From Flavobacteriales bacterium (GTDB lineage Bacteria; Bacteroidota; Bacteroidia; Flavobacteriales_E; Vicingaceae): a stretch of 64,000 nt of DNA. The notes under the pieces were generated by a model. The model was not told the origin of the DNA, searched no databases, and was given only the letters and a program-made list of their open reading frames with translations. The DNA lies in the NCBI GenBank assembly GCA_018608405.1, contig JABAZP010000023.1, forward strand, positions 62,001-126,000, in the 5' to 3' direction. Position 1 is the stretch's first letter. Each line of letters opens with the position of its first letter. The position numbers and the translations under genes are program-made. Below are positions 25,570 through 34,385 of the stretch, piece by piece.

Positions 25570-25998
25570 ATGTCTGCCGGTTCAGTCACTTTTCATGTTG
25601 AAGATGTTACTTTCCAAAACTTAAACGAAGACCGAATTAATGCTTGGGTGCAGAATTCTGTTGGTGCTGAAGGTAAACTTTTAGGCGATGTCAATTGTGT
25701 TTTTTGTAGCGATAAGTATCTACTAGAGATTAACAAAACCTACCTTAATCACGATACTTTTACTGACATTGTAACTTTCAACTATGTTGAAAATGACATC
25801 ATTTCAGGAGACCTATTTATAAGTGTTGAAAGGGTAAAAGAAAATGCAGCTTCATTCAACGTAAATTTTCTCCACGAACTAAAGAGGGTGATAATTCATG
25901 GAGTTTTGCACTTAATTGGTTACAACGACAAAACTCCTGAAGAAGCTGAAGAAATAAGGGCTAAAGAGGATTTTTACCTAACTTTGTGCGCTGATTAG
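25570..25998 (+). CDS. ybeY: rRNA maturation endoribonuclease YbeY
   Basis: A 142-residue UPF0054 protein needed for 16S rRNA 3'-end maturation and ribosome quality control. Conserved DIVTFNY (normally TDVLSFP) and ISGDLFIS are followed by the zinc motif HGVLHLIGYNDKT. The usual pattern is H-x3-H-x5-H; here the third ligand position is Asp (GYND), which I recall as the normal form in Bacteroidota. It starts 3 bp after the RsbW-like gene and ends 44 bp before mnmG, with a parS-like site between. Confidence 0.92.
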   Translation: MSAGSVTFHVEDVTFQNLNEDRINAWVQNSVGAEGKLLGDVNCVFCSDKYLLEINKTYLNHDTFTDIVTFNYVENDIISGDLFISVERVKENAASFNVNFLHELKRVIIHGVLHLIGYNDKTPEEAEEIRAKEDFYLTLCAD

Positions 25999-26014
25999 GA
26001 ATAAATTCGCTGAA

Positions 26015-26030
26015 CGTTTCACGTGAAACA
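26015..26030. promoter_or_regulatory. parS-like ParB binding site 1
   Basis: CGTTTCACGTGAAACA contains a perfect 14-bp palindrome GTTTCACGTGAAAC and matches the bacterial parS consensus TGTTNCACGTGAAACA at 15 of 16 positions. It lies between ybeY and mnmG, just before the mnmG start. Confidence 0.85.
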
Positions 26031-26042
26031 AAATCAACAAGT

Positions 26043-27905
26043 ATGCTAAAAGAATATGATGTTATTGTTGTAGGAGGAGGCCATGCAGGTTGCGAGGCAG
26101 CAGCAGCGGCAGCCAACTTAGGCTCCTCTGTTCTGTTGATTACTATGAATATGTCAACCATTGCTCAAATGTCATGCAACCCGGCCATGGGTGGTGTTGC
26201 AAAAGGACAAATTGTTCGAGAAATAGATGCGATGGGCGGGTATTCTGGCATCATATCCGATAGAACTGCAGTGCAATTTAGAATGCTAAACCTTTCCAAA
26301 GGTCCGGCAATGTGGAGTCCCAGGGTACAAAGCGATCGTTGGCTATTCGCTCAAGAATGGCGCTTAATGTTAGAACAAACTCCCAACGTTGACTTTTGGC
26401 AGGATACAGTTGTTGGCATAACCACCAATAGCAATAAAGCTACAGGAGTAGAAACCTCCTTAGGAATGACAATTAAAGCAAAGTCTGTCGTTTTAACGAA
26501 TGGAACCTTTTTAAACGGCTTGATTCATGTTGGACAAAAAAACTTCGGAGGAGGGCGCGCCGCTGAGCGAAATTCAACTGGAATCACAGAACAAATGAAA
26601 AGTTTTGGCTTTGACCATGGAAGAATGAAAACTGGAACACCGCCAAGAGTAGATGGTAGATCGCTAGACTATTCCAAAATGGAAGAACAAAAAGGAGATC
26701 AATTTCCCTCGAAGTTTTCATTTACCGATACAAAACCTTTGGTAGAACAGAGGAGTTGCCATATCACTTACACCAACAAAAAAGTTCACGAGATTTTAGA
26801 AAGTGGGCTAGATCGATCACCCATGTTTAGTGGGGCAATTGAAGGAACCGGACCGCGATATTGCCCTTCTATCGAGGATAAAATTGTGCGTTTTGCTGAA
26901 AGAGAAAGACATCAAATATTTGTAGAACCAGAAGGATGGAATACGGTTGAAATCTACGTTAATGGTTTTAGCACTTCGTTACCAATGGATGTGCAGTTTG
27001 AAGCAATAAGACACATTGCAGGATTTGAAAATGCACGATTATTTAGACCAGGCTACGCTATAGAATATGACTATTTTCCTCCTACACAATTAAAGCATAC
27101 GCTAGAAACAAAATTAATTGACAACCTCTATTTTGCAGGACAAATTAATGGAACAACCGGCTACGAGGAAGCCGGCGGACAAGGGTTAATGGCAGGAATT
27201 AATGCTAGCTTAAAGGTACAAGATAAGAACCCATTGATACTTCGTCGCGATCAAGCATACATCGGCGTATTAATTGACGACCTAATTACCAAGGGTACTG
27301 AAGAACCATACCGGATGTTTACCTCTCGTGCAGAATACAGAATATTACTACGGCAAGATAACGCCGACTCTAGGTTGACCAAAACATCAAACGAAATTGG
27401 ACTTGCCTCAAACGCAAGACTACATGCTTTAGAGCATAAAGAAAAAACAACTGACGACATCCTGAAACACCTCAACAAAACAAGTATTGACCCTAAAGAG
27501 GTAAATGAATTTTTACGAGTGTCTGGCACCAGCGAAATCAAACAAAAAATGAAGCTAGCCTCAATTGTTTCTAGACCTCAGGTGACATTAGATTCTGTTA
27601 TGAAAGGACTGCCATCAGAAGCGAAAGCATTAACAAGCTTTCCGCAAGACTGTATAGAGCAAGCCGAAATCAAAATTAAATACAGCGGTTATATTGAAAG
27701 AGAACGAGAAATGGCGGACAAGTTAAATCGCTTGGAGGATGTTGTAATAAAAGACGACTTCAACTACAACAAACTTACTTCCATATCGGCCGAAGCAAGA
27801 GAAAAGCTATCCAAAATTCAACCCAAAACAATCGGACAAGCGTCTAGAATAAGTGGGGTCTCTCCTTCAGACATATCTGTTTTACTCATCCATTTTGGAA
27901 GATAA
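26043..27905 (+). CDS. mnmG: tRNA uridine-5-carboxymethylaminomethyl(34) synthesis enzyme MnmG
   Basis: A 620-residue FAD protein that, with MnmE, modifies the wobble uridine of several tRNAs. The N-terminal FAD motif is DVIVVGGGHAGCEAAAAAAN; the family motifs SCNPAMGGVAKGQIVREIDA, GRMKTGTPPRVDGR, GPRYCPSIEDK and INGTTGYEEAGGQGLMAG are complete. The gene (also called gidA) is classically near the replication origin, and here it is bracketed by two parS-like sites. mnmE is not in the window. Confidence 0.97.
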   Translation: MLKEYDVIVVGGGHAGCEAAAAAANLGSSVLLITMNMSTIAQMSCNPAMGGVAKGQIVREIDAMGGYSGIISDRTAVQFRMLNLSKGPAMWSPRVQSDRWLFAQEWRLMLEQTPNVDFWQDTVVGITTNSNKATGVETSLGMTIKAKSVVLTNGTFLNGLIHVGQKNFGGGRAAERNSTGITEQMKSFGFDHGRMKTGTPPRVDGRSLDYSKMEEQKGDQFPSKFSFTDTKPLVEQRSCHITYTNKKVHEILESGLDRSPMFSGAIEGTGPRYCPSIEDKIVRFAERERHQIFVEPEGWNTVEIYVNGFSTSLPMDVQFEAIRHIAGFENARLFRPGYAIEYDYFPPTQLKHTLETKLIDNLYFAGQINGTTGYEEAGGQGLMAGINASLKVQDKNPLILRRDQAYIGVLIDDLITKGTEEPYRMFTSRAEYRILLRQDNADSRLTKTSNEIGLASNARLHALEHKEKTTDDILKHLNKTSIDPKEVNEFLRVSGTSEIKQKMKLASIVSRPQVTLDSVMKGLPSEAKALTSFPQDCIEQAEIKIKYSGYIEREREMADKLNRLEDVVIKDDFNYNKLTSISAEAREKLSKIQPKTIGQASRISGVSPSDISVLLIHFGR

Positions 27906-27911
27906 AACAAA

Positions 27912-27927
27912 CGTTCCACGTGAAACA
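27912..27927. promoter_or_regulatory. parS-like ParB binding site 2
   Basis: CGTTCCACGTGAAACA matches TGTTNCACGTGAAACA at 15 of 16 positions. It lies in the 28-bp gap between the mnmG stop and the next ATG, 1.9 kb from site 1. Confidence 0.8.
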
Positions 27928-27933
27928 ATCTAC

Positions 27934-28818
27934 ATGAAAACTTACACCAACTGCCCAATTTGTGAAGCAAAAAACTTTACACCATTTCTAACCTGTGACG
28001 ACAACACAGGCAGCGACGAAAGATTTAATATCGTGAAATGCACTAATTGCAACTTTGCATTTACTAATCCAATCCCACTAGAATCAGAGATTGGGAAATA
28101 TTACGAATCTGACGACTACATATCACATAGCAACACATCAAAAGGGTTGGTTAATTTTTTATATCAAAAAGTTAGGAACTATACCTTGGACAAAAAAGTA
28201 AGCCTTTTACAACGCATAAGCAACAATAGAAACTTGCTCGATATAGGTTGTGGAACGGGAGAGTTTTTAGCAAGGGCAAAGCAACACGGATTTAGCGTGA
28301 AAGGAATAGAGCCATCGGAAAGTGCGAAACTTCAGGCGATCAAAAACTTTCAACTCACGGTGGAAGGGGAGAAACACCTTGCTGAATTAGCTTCAGAAAG
28401 TTTCGACTTTATAACCATGTGGCATGTACTTGAACATGTTTTTCACTTAAACGAGAGAATTGTTGACTTAAAAAGACTTATTAAAAAAGACGGCTCCATC
28501 ATTATTGCTGTACCCAATCTTCAGTCCTACGATGCCAAAAAATACAAAAAGCATTGGGCTGCATACGATGTTCCAAGACACCTCTACCACTTTTCTGAAA
28601 AAGACATCAAGAAGCTTGCATTAAAACATGGCCTTCAAGTGACACAAACCTTACCTATGAAGTTTGATTCATTTTATGTAAGCATGCTCAGTGAAAGGTA
28701 TAAAACCGGAAATCAAAATTTATTGGCTGCATTCTTTACAGGTTTAAAATCAAACATCGTAGCAAACTCCAGCGGAGGGTACTCATCACAGATTTACGTT
28801 CTAAAATCAGCAAATTAA
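27934..28818 (+). CDS. class I SAM-dependent methyltransferase with N-terminal zinc-ribbon-like motif
   Basis: A 294-residue methyltransferase. The N-terminus has CPIC (residues ~6-9) and CTNC (~42-45), a likely zinc-binding pair seen in many methyltransferases of this type. Motif I is LLDIGCGTGEFLARAKQHG (near residue 97), and FDFITMWHVLEHV matches the Methyltransf_23 group. The substrate is unknown. Longer frames reach back into the mnmG coding end and the parS-like site, so the ATG at 27934 is chosen. Confidence 0.85.
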   Translation: MKTYTNCPICEAKNFTPFLTCDDNTGSDERFNIVKCTNCNFAFTNPIPLESEIGKYYESDDYISHSNTSKGLVNFLYQKVRNYTLDKKVSLLQRISNNRNLLDIGCGTGEFLARAKQHGFSVKGIEPSESAKLQAIKNFQLTVEGEKHLAELASESFDFITMWHVLEHVFHLNERIVDLKRLIKKDGSIIIAVPNLQSYDAKKYKKHWAAYDVPRHLYHFSEKDIKKLALKHGLQVTQTLPMKFDSFYVSMLSERYKTGNQNLLAAFFTGLKSNIVANSSGGYSSQIYVLKSAN

Positions 28819-28921
28819 ACCGTGTGAGAGTTCCAAACCTGTCGCAATAAGTGACCACATTGAAAGATCGCTCAATGCCGTTAAAACTAAACTAAGGGCT
28901 TAGACTTTATTCCCTATAAAT

Positions 28922-28958
28922 AAAAAAGCCACCCCATTGAAAAATGAAAGTGGCTTTT
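28922..28958. terminator. bidirectional terminator hairpin
   Basis: AAAAGCCAC at 28924-28932 pairs perfectly with GTGGCTTTT at 28950-28958, with A/T runs on both sides. It lies just after the tRNA-Arg 3' end (minus strand) and downstream of the methyltransferase (plus strand). Confidence 0.8.
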
Positions 28959-28966
28959 AACTTATG

Positions 28967-29040
28967 TGACCCCGACAGGATTCAAACCTGTAACCGTCAG
29001 AGCCGAAATCTGATATTCTATTCAGTTGAACTACGGGGCC
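28967..29040 (-). tRNA. tRNA-Arg(TCG)
   Basis: A 74-nt cloverleaf on the minus strand. Acceptor GGCCCCG/CGGGGTC (one G-U pair), discriminator A, D arm GTTCAACTGAATAGAAT, anticodon stem TCAGA/TCTGA with loop TTTCGGC (anticodon TCG), T arm ACAGG-TTTGAAT-CCTGT. The 3' CCA is not encoded. Confidence 0.93.
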
Positions 29041-29086
29041 GAAACGTCTGCAAATATAATAGTAATTCTATACAATATTTTACGTC

Positions 29087-29094
29087 TATCTTTG
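29087..29094 (+). promoter_or_regulatory. -7 promoter box for porZ
   Basis: TATCTTTG matches TAnnTTTG exactly and ends 17 nt before the porZ ATG at 29112. No clear -33 TTG. It supports the chosen start over a longer frame that would run through the tRNA-Arg gene. Confidence 0.5.
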
Positions 29095-29111
29095 TTTTAT
29101 TTCGACTTATT

Positions 29112-31457
29112 ATGAAAAAGAACCTTTTAATCTTTGTCGCCTCCGTAATCAGTATTTACGCGAAAGCACAGCTTAAACCTATTGGAAGTTGGACAGATCA
29201 TTTACCGCTTAACAGCGGCACCTCAATCGCATCAAACGGGACACTGATTTACGCGGGAACCCAAACAGGGCTTTTCACATACAACACAGCTGACAATTCT
29301 TTAGAGAAATATACCAAGGCCAACCTCCTAAACGACGTATCTGTCTCAAAGTTAGCATATTCTGCTCCATATGAAACTTTAATTATTGTTTATGACAACG
29401 CTAATATTGATTTGATTCGACGGGATGAAATAACTAACATCCCCTTTATTCAACTAAGCAATGAAGAAAAGACAATCAACGAAATCAGAATAATCGACAA
29501 CTTGGCTTATTTATGTATGGCTTATGGCATAACCGTGGTTGACTTAGATCGACAAGAAATTGTAGACACCTATAAATTTGGACCTAATGGAACACCAATA
29601 AACATAAACTCGGTAGATCAACTGGGTAACAGCCTTTATGCAGCGTCTGACAATGGAATTTTCTCAGCTAACATCTCAAGCAACCTGCTTGATTTCAATG
29701 CATGGACAAAACTTCCAGTTAAGAATACTTCTGCCTTTTATTCAGTTTGGGAAAACAACAGCTTAATCAACTTTGTGTTTCGTGAAGGATCCGCTAAAGA
29801 CAGCGTTCTAATTTATGATGGAAACCAATTTTCGACCAATCAGCAGTTAGCCAACTTTGACTTTATTAACTTATCTGAGACGGTTAACAATGAGTTTGTA
29901 CTAACCACAAGAACAAGTACTATACTTTTCAATAACCAATCCCAAATTGTAAACACCTTAAGCAGGGGCGGGTCTAATGCCAAAGGATCTGCAATTGCTA
30001 ACAATCGTTTATTTGAAATCAATGGGTTTACTCCATTAGTAGAAATATCTACAACCGACGGCGCAACTATAGCAGGAATAAAGCCAAACGGACCATTAAC
30101 GGCAGCTATATTCGACATGGATGCAGCAGAAGGGAGTTTATGGGTAACCAATGGTGCAATTGATGGAACCTATAATAACCGATTCGACCTTGCAAAGGTC
30201 TCCCGCTTCGATGGGACAACTTGGACCGCCTACCAACATGGCGCAAATCTTGGGCTCAATGGCATTTTTGACGTTGTTTCTGTTACCATCAACCCTGAAA
30301 ACCCCGATCAAGTATTCTTTGGCTCTTGGGGCAGAGGTTTAGCTGAATTTAGCAACAGTGTTCCCTTCAAAATATATCAAGACACCAATACGGTTTACAC
30401 TAACAACTTTGGCCAATTGACCTCAGCAATACAACGAAGAGAAGCGTGGAAACCGGCACTATGGATTGGAACTGGTGAGACGGTTTTTGACCCAGAAGGA
30501 AACCTATGGATTACAAATACCTACCAAAAGAATGGCCTTTCAGTTCGTTTAGCCAACGGCAGCTGGTTCAGTTATAATCTTGGTTCTTTATATTCATCTG
30601 ACGAAACTGCCATGTACGACATAGAAGTCGATGATAACGGATATAAGTGGATTGCTATGGCAAAGGACAATGACATTATTGTTTATGATGATCGTGGAAC
30701 CATTAAAGACATTTCCGACGATAGATCGATACGACTAACCAGAGCTGAAGGTTTTGGAAGCATTCCTGGAGCAAGAGGTATAAAGATTGAAAAGGACAAA
30801 GATGGATTAATCTGGATCGGAACGTCGGATGGAATCGCAGTGCACTTTAATCCGTCAGGCGTATTTAACGGCGACTTAGATTTTGATAGGGTGATTTTCT
30901 TTGATGGCGAAAATAATGAAGTTGTTCTGCAAAACTCTATTGTTACAGAAATAGCAATAGATGGATTCAACAGGAAGTGGATCGGGACGGAGAACTCCGG
31001 TGTTATTTTATTATCTGCCGATGGTAAAGAAACTATTTTGGAATTCAATATTGACAACAGCCCCTTACTGTCTAACTCAATTAGCGCAATAAGTATAGAT
31101 GATGAGTCCGGTGAAGTTTATATTGCTACTTCTAAAGGGTTAGTTTCTTACAGAGGGGAGGCGATCAACGGAGCGAAGAACCTGAACGATATCAACATTT
31201 ACCCGAACCCTGTTCGCCCGGACTACAGCGGAAACATTGCCATAAGTGGCTTACTGGACAACACGACTGTAAAAATTACAGACATCAGCGGCACGTTGAT
31301 TAATGAGATAAAATCACAAGGTGGGCAAGTATTATGGGACGGAAACAACTTCAATGGGAGGAGAGCATCAACGGGTGTTTACCTCGTCTTTCTGAGCGGT
31401 GAAAACGAAGACCTAAAACTGCAAACAGAAGTGGGGAAAATCCTGTTCGTCAAATAA
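29112..31457 (+). CDS. porZ: type IX secretion system protein PorZ (beta-propeller protein with C-terminal sorting domain)
   Basis: A 781-residue secreted protein. The signal peptide ends near residue 19 (SIYAKAQ). Most of the protein consists of propeller repeats of the two-component-regulator type, such as DGLIWIGTSDGIAVHFN and RKWIGTENSGVILLS. The C-terminus is a type A T9SS sorting domain: NIYPNPVRPDYSG, then TGVYLVFLS. PorZ is a cell-surface part of the T9SS attachment complex and binds anionic LPS. Size, architecture and direct linkage to recO support PorZ; a different propeller protein with the same domain is possible. Confidence 0.78.
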   Translation: MKKNLLIFVASVISIYAKAQLKPIGSWTDHLPLNSGTSIASNGTLIYAGTQTGLFTYNTADNSLEKYTKANLLNDVSVSKLAYSAPYETLIIVYDNANIDLIRRDEITNIPFIQLSNEEKTINEIRIIDNLAYLCMAYGITVVDLDRQEIVDTYKFGPNGTPININSVDQLGNSLYAASDNGIFSANISSNLLDFNAWTKLPVKNTSAFYSVWENNSLINFVFREGSAKDSVLIYDGNQFSTNQQLANFDFINLSETVNNEFVLTTRTSTILFNNQSQIVNTLSRGGSNAKGSAIANNRLFEINGFTPLVEISTTDGATIAGIKPNGPLTAAIFDMDAAEGSLWVTNGAIDGTYNNRFDLAKVSRFDGTTWTAYQHGANLGLNGIFDVVSVTINPENPDQVFFGSWGRGLAEFSNSVPFKIYQDTNTVYTNNFGQLTSAIQRREAWKPALWIGTGETVFDPEGNLWITNTYQKNGLSVRLANGSWFSYNLGSLYSSDETAMYDIEVDDNGYKWIAMAKDNDIIVYDDRGTIKDISDDRSIRLTRAEGFGSIPGARGIKIEKDKDGLIWIGTSDGIAVHFNPSGVFNGDLDFDRVIFFDGENNEVVLQNSIVTEIAIDGFNRKWIGTENSGVILLSADGKETILEFNIDNSPLLSNSISAISIDDESGEVYIATSKGLVSYRGEAINGAKNLNDINIYPNPVRPDYSGNIAISGLLDNTTVKITDISGTLINEIKSQGGQVLWDGNNFNGRRASTGVYLVFLSGENEDLKLQTEVGKILFVK

Positions 31458-31458
31458 C

Positions 31459-32157
31459 ATGTTGCTTCAAAGTAAAGGGATTGTTTTACAATCATTTAAA
31501 TACGGTGAAAACTCGTTAATCAGCAGGGTCCTTTCCGAAGAAAAAGGGTTAATCTCCCTACTTTCAAATAAAACAAAAAGTAAAAAAAACAAACAAGGCA
31601 ATTTCTTTCAGCCCTTATCGGCAATTGAATTTGTATGCTACCTCTCATCAAAATCAAACATACACAGAGTAAAAGAGCTCACTTATAACAACTCCATCGC
31701 TTCCTCGCCCGAAAATGTATCAACTAATGCGATCCGGTTTTTCTTGGCTGAAGTTCTTTCGAAGGTCATTAAAGAGGAGGAGCAAAATTTTAGTTTATAC
31801 CAATACGTAGCGGAAAAACTCCACCAACTCAACACTGCAAAAATTCCAACCTCTTCCTTTCACATCACATTTCTGCTAGATTTAATGGATGTTTTAGGCA
31901 TTCAGCCATTTATTACACAAGAACATGCCTATTTTGACATGGAACAAGGAGAAGGGTGCACAACAAAGCCAACCCACCCAAACTTTTTTACTAAGGAAGA
32001 GGTAGAATTATATAAAACTGGTCGAGAGAGCCCAGAAAATTTGCCGAAGTTGGACCGGAGTCGTCTTCTAAATATGATAATAAACTACTACAACACTCAA
32101 CTTGGTGGCCTTACAAACATAAAGTCAAAAGCAGTGTTAGAGGTTGTGTTTGGGTAA
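31459..32157 (+). CDS. recO: DNA repair protein RecO
   Basis: A 232-residue RecO, which loads RecA on SSB-covered DNA together with RecF/RecR. The N-terminal OB fold begins LLQSKGIVLQSFKYGENSLI, with SEEKGLISLLSNKTKSKKNK after it, and the middle contains FFLAEVLSKVIKEEEQNF. The zinc-binding cysteines of some RecO proteins are not present, as usual in this phylum. It starts 1 bp after the porZ stop. Confidence 0.92.
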   Translation: MLLQSKGIVLQSFKYGENSLISRVLSEEKGLISLLSNKTKSKKNKQGNFFQPLSAIEFVCYLSSKSNIHRVKELTYNNSIASSPENVSTNAIRFFLAEVLSKVIKEEEQNFSLYQYVAEKLHQLNTAKIPTSSFHITFLLDLMDVLGIQPFITQEHAYFDMEQGEGCTTKPTHPNFFTKEEVELYKTGRESPENLPKLDRSRLLNMIINYYNTQLGGLTNIKSKAVLEVVFG

Positions 32158-32179
32158 TTTTAACCCCTCAAATTAACGT

Positions 32180-33385
32180 ATGACCAAAGAGAAAATCCTG
32201 CTTTTAACGCTAGCCGTTATTCAGTTCTCACACATTACATACTTTATGATTTTGATGCCGTTAGGGCCTCAATTAATGGACTCCTTTAACATTTTGCCTA
32301 GTCAATTCGCCTTATTGGTGTCAACATACACTTTTTCTGCAGGTACTTCTGGTTTCGTTGGTGCATTCTTTATCGATCGGTTTGATCGTAAAAAAGCGAT
32401 TTTGACAATGGCTGCAGGTTTTGCTTTAGGCACATTAGCCTGTGGTTTTGCCCAAACTTATTACTCTTTTATTAATCACGAGATCCATCACCGGATTATT
32501 CGGCGGTCTTATGGGTGCGCTAATTCTCTCCATCATTGGGGGTGCTATTCCTAATGAACGAAGAGCAAGCGCAATGGGCATGGTAATGGCAGCTTTTTCT
32601 GTTGCTTCTGTAATTGGAGTGCCTGCAGGTCTATTTTTAGCCGACCTCTCTGACTGGCACATGCCATTTATAGTATTAGGTGGACTTGCTTTATTGACGC
32701 TCATCCCTGTGGCGATTTACATACCGAGCATGACAGACCATATCAGCTCTTATGAACAGAAACCATCTCCGATACAAATAGTGCGCAATGTAACAAGCAA
32801 CAAAAATCAAATGCTAGCCCTATTGTTTGGAAGCGTCATCATGTTTAGTCACTTTTCGGTAGTACCGTTTATCAGCCCTTACCTAACGACCAACGTAGGC
32901 TTTAGCGACTCTCAAATCAAATACATCTACCTTATAGGTGGTGCACTAACGGTTTTTTCTTCTCCTTTTATAGGTAGAATGGCTGATAAGTATGGCCGAT
33001 CTAAGATTTTACAATAACCGTTCTTGCTGCAACAGTTCCCATCTTTTTTCTTACTCAAATAGGGGAGACGCCTATCGGATTAGTGCTAATCATTACGGCG
33101 CTTTTCTTTGTCTTTGGTGCCGGTCGAATGGTTCCTTCCACGGCAATGGTAACCTCTTCAGTAAAACCTCAGAATCGAGGAAGTTTTATGAGTTTTAATG
33201 CCTCTTTCCGGCAGCTAACCAATGGTGTTGCCGCTTTTTTCGCCGGGTTAATAATTACTATTGGAGAAGATGGACTATACCACAACTATGATCTCGTGGG
33301 TTATTTCGCTATTGCTATGGGAATTGTATCAATTTTTATTAGCAGAAAAATAACCGTAGCAGACGATTCTAACTTTGCTAATTAA
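32180..33385 (+). pseudogene. MFS transporter broken by two frameshifts
   Basis: Three consecutive frames together encode one 12-helix MFS transporter of about 400 residues. Frame 1 (from ATG 32180) includes GFVGAFFIDRFDRKKAIL and runs to about FAQTYYSF. Frame 2 takes over at about 32470 with LLITRSITGLFGG and runs to the TAA at 33015-33017 after the second A-motif-like GRMADKYGRSKIL. Frame 3 continues from about 33011 with TITVLAATVPIFFLTQ to the stop at 33385. Each join would be restored by one added base in a T or A run. The amino acid sequence is otherwise well preserved, so either inactivation is recent or the assembly has indel errors. The end overlaps the convergent DUF4837 gene by 8 bp. 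Confidence 0.85.
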
Positions 33386-34385
33386 CACTAACTGTCTTTA
33401 ATACTGCTTCTAGTTCTCTCAAGTATTCTCGTTTGTCAAACTTAGGAGCAAACACAAAAGCATCAAGCTCAACAACTCTGTTGTTCTTTTCATCCACCAC
33501 CGTGTAGTGAAGGAATGGCCCACCCATAAAGTCCTTCAACATGTACCAAAGTCCCCTATATTCCATGGCATAGGTGCCGTTCAAATTTACTTCTTTAGTT
33601 GCTGGACGATATTCTTCATAAACGGCCATATACGAGCTGTCAGGTGTTCCTTGAATCATTTCTTTGGTAAAAGCATTTCGATTAACAATCATACTTTCAT
33701 TGGAAAAGACCGAGTCAGAATTGTAAGGTCTTATAAAAACACAAACCCCTTGCATAATTTGGTGCAGGCCGATTGATTTCTCTTTTTTCAACCAGAAGCC
33801 ATTATCGTTTTTTGCCATTTGCACAAACCCGGGAGGGATCACCATTTCTATTTGATATTGCTTGGAGATAGAATCCATGATCTCTTTAAGTGGCTTACCT
33901 TTAATCTGCTTTTTTAATCGCTCAAGCTCCCTAACATTGTAATAATCTCTAATTGTCTGAACATTTTTTGATAATATTCTTGCTGCGTCTGTATCACTTG
34001 CAGCTGTTATTTGAATCATTAACTGATCCTTTGCCCAAACATCTTCTTCAATGTTTATTGCAGTTCTTTTTCCTTTGCCTATGCTAAGTTTTAGCACGTT
34101 TCTACTTCTCTTTAATATGGATTTAAATGCTTTTGCAGGGACTGTAGAGGCCCTAAATTGCCCCTCTGCTTGGGGCATGCCAACCAATGGCTCAGAAAAT
34201 ATTTTATCCAAAACAATCCCAGTCTGGCGGTTTTCGTAAAAAGTATCTACAACAACGAGCACTTCTCCAAACTTACCTGAGCTACTCGGCAACGAACTTT
34301 TATCATCTTGGGAAATTGAGTTGTCGCAAGCAACAACAGCGCTGGCAATAATAAACACAAGAACTAATTTCAATACTTTAACCAA
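33378..34385 (-). CDS. DUF4837 family lipoprotein
   Basis: A 335-residue predicted lipoprotein: a hydrophobic leader with the lipobox VVACDN (Cys near residue 20). The body contains GKFGEVLVVVDT, EPLVGMPQAEGQFRAS, YMAVYEEYRPATKEVNLNG and YRGLWYMLKDFMGGPFLHYT, features of DUF4837, a Bacteroidota family of unknown function. The only possible start before the leader is a TTG at 34385, which overlaps the mltD-type stop by 8 bp. Co-transcribed downstream of the transglycosylase. Confidence 0.85.
   Translation of the reverse strand: MVKVLKLVLVFIIASAVVACDNSISQDDKSSLPSSSGKFGEVLVVVDTFYENRQTGIVLDKIFSEPLVGMPQAEGQFRASTVPAKAFKSILKRSRNVLKLSIGKGKRTAINIEEDVWAKDQLMIQITAASDTDAARILSKNVQTIRDYYNVRELERLKKQIKGKPLKEIMDSISKQYQIEMVIPPGFVQMAKNDNGFWLKKEKSIGLHQIMQGVCVFIRPYNSDSVFSNESMIVNRNAFTKEMIQGTPDSSYMAVYEEYRPATKEVNLNGTYAMEYRGLWYMLKDFMGGPFLHYTVVDEKNNRVVELDAFVFAPKFDKREYLRELEAVLKTVSVN

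Noticed and set aside
28944-29111. N-terminal extension of porZ through the tRNA-Arg gene
   Set aside because: The extension is antisense to the tRNA-Arg, and the ATG at 29112 starts a proper signal peptide just after a -7 promoter box.
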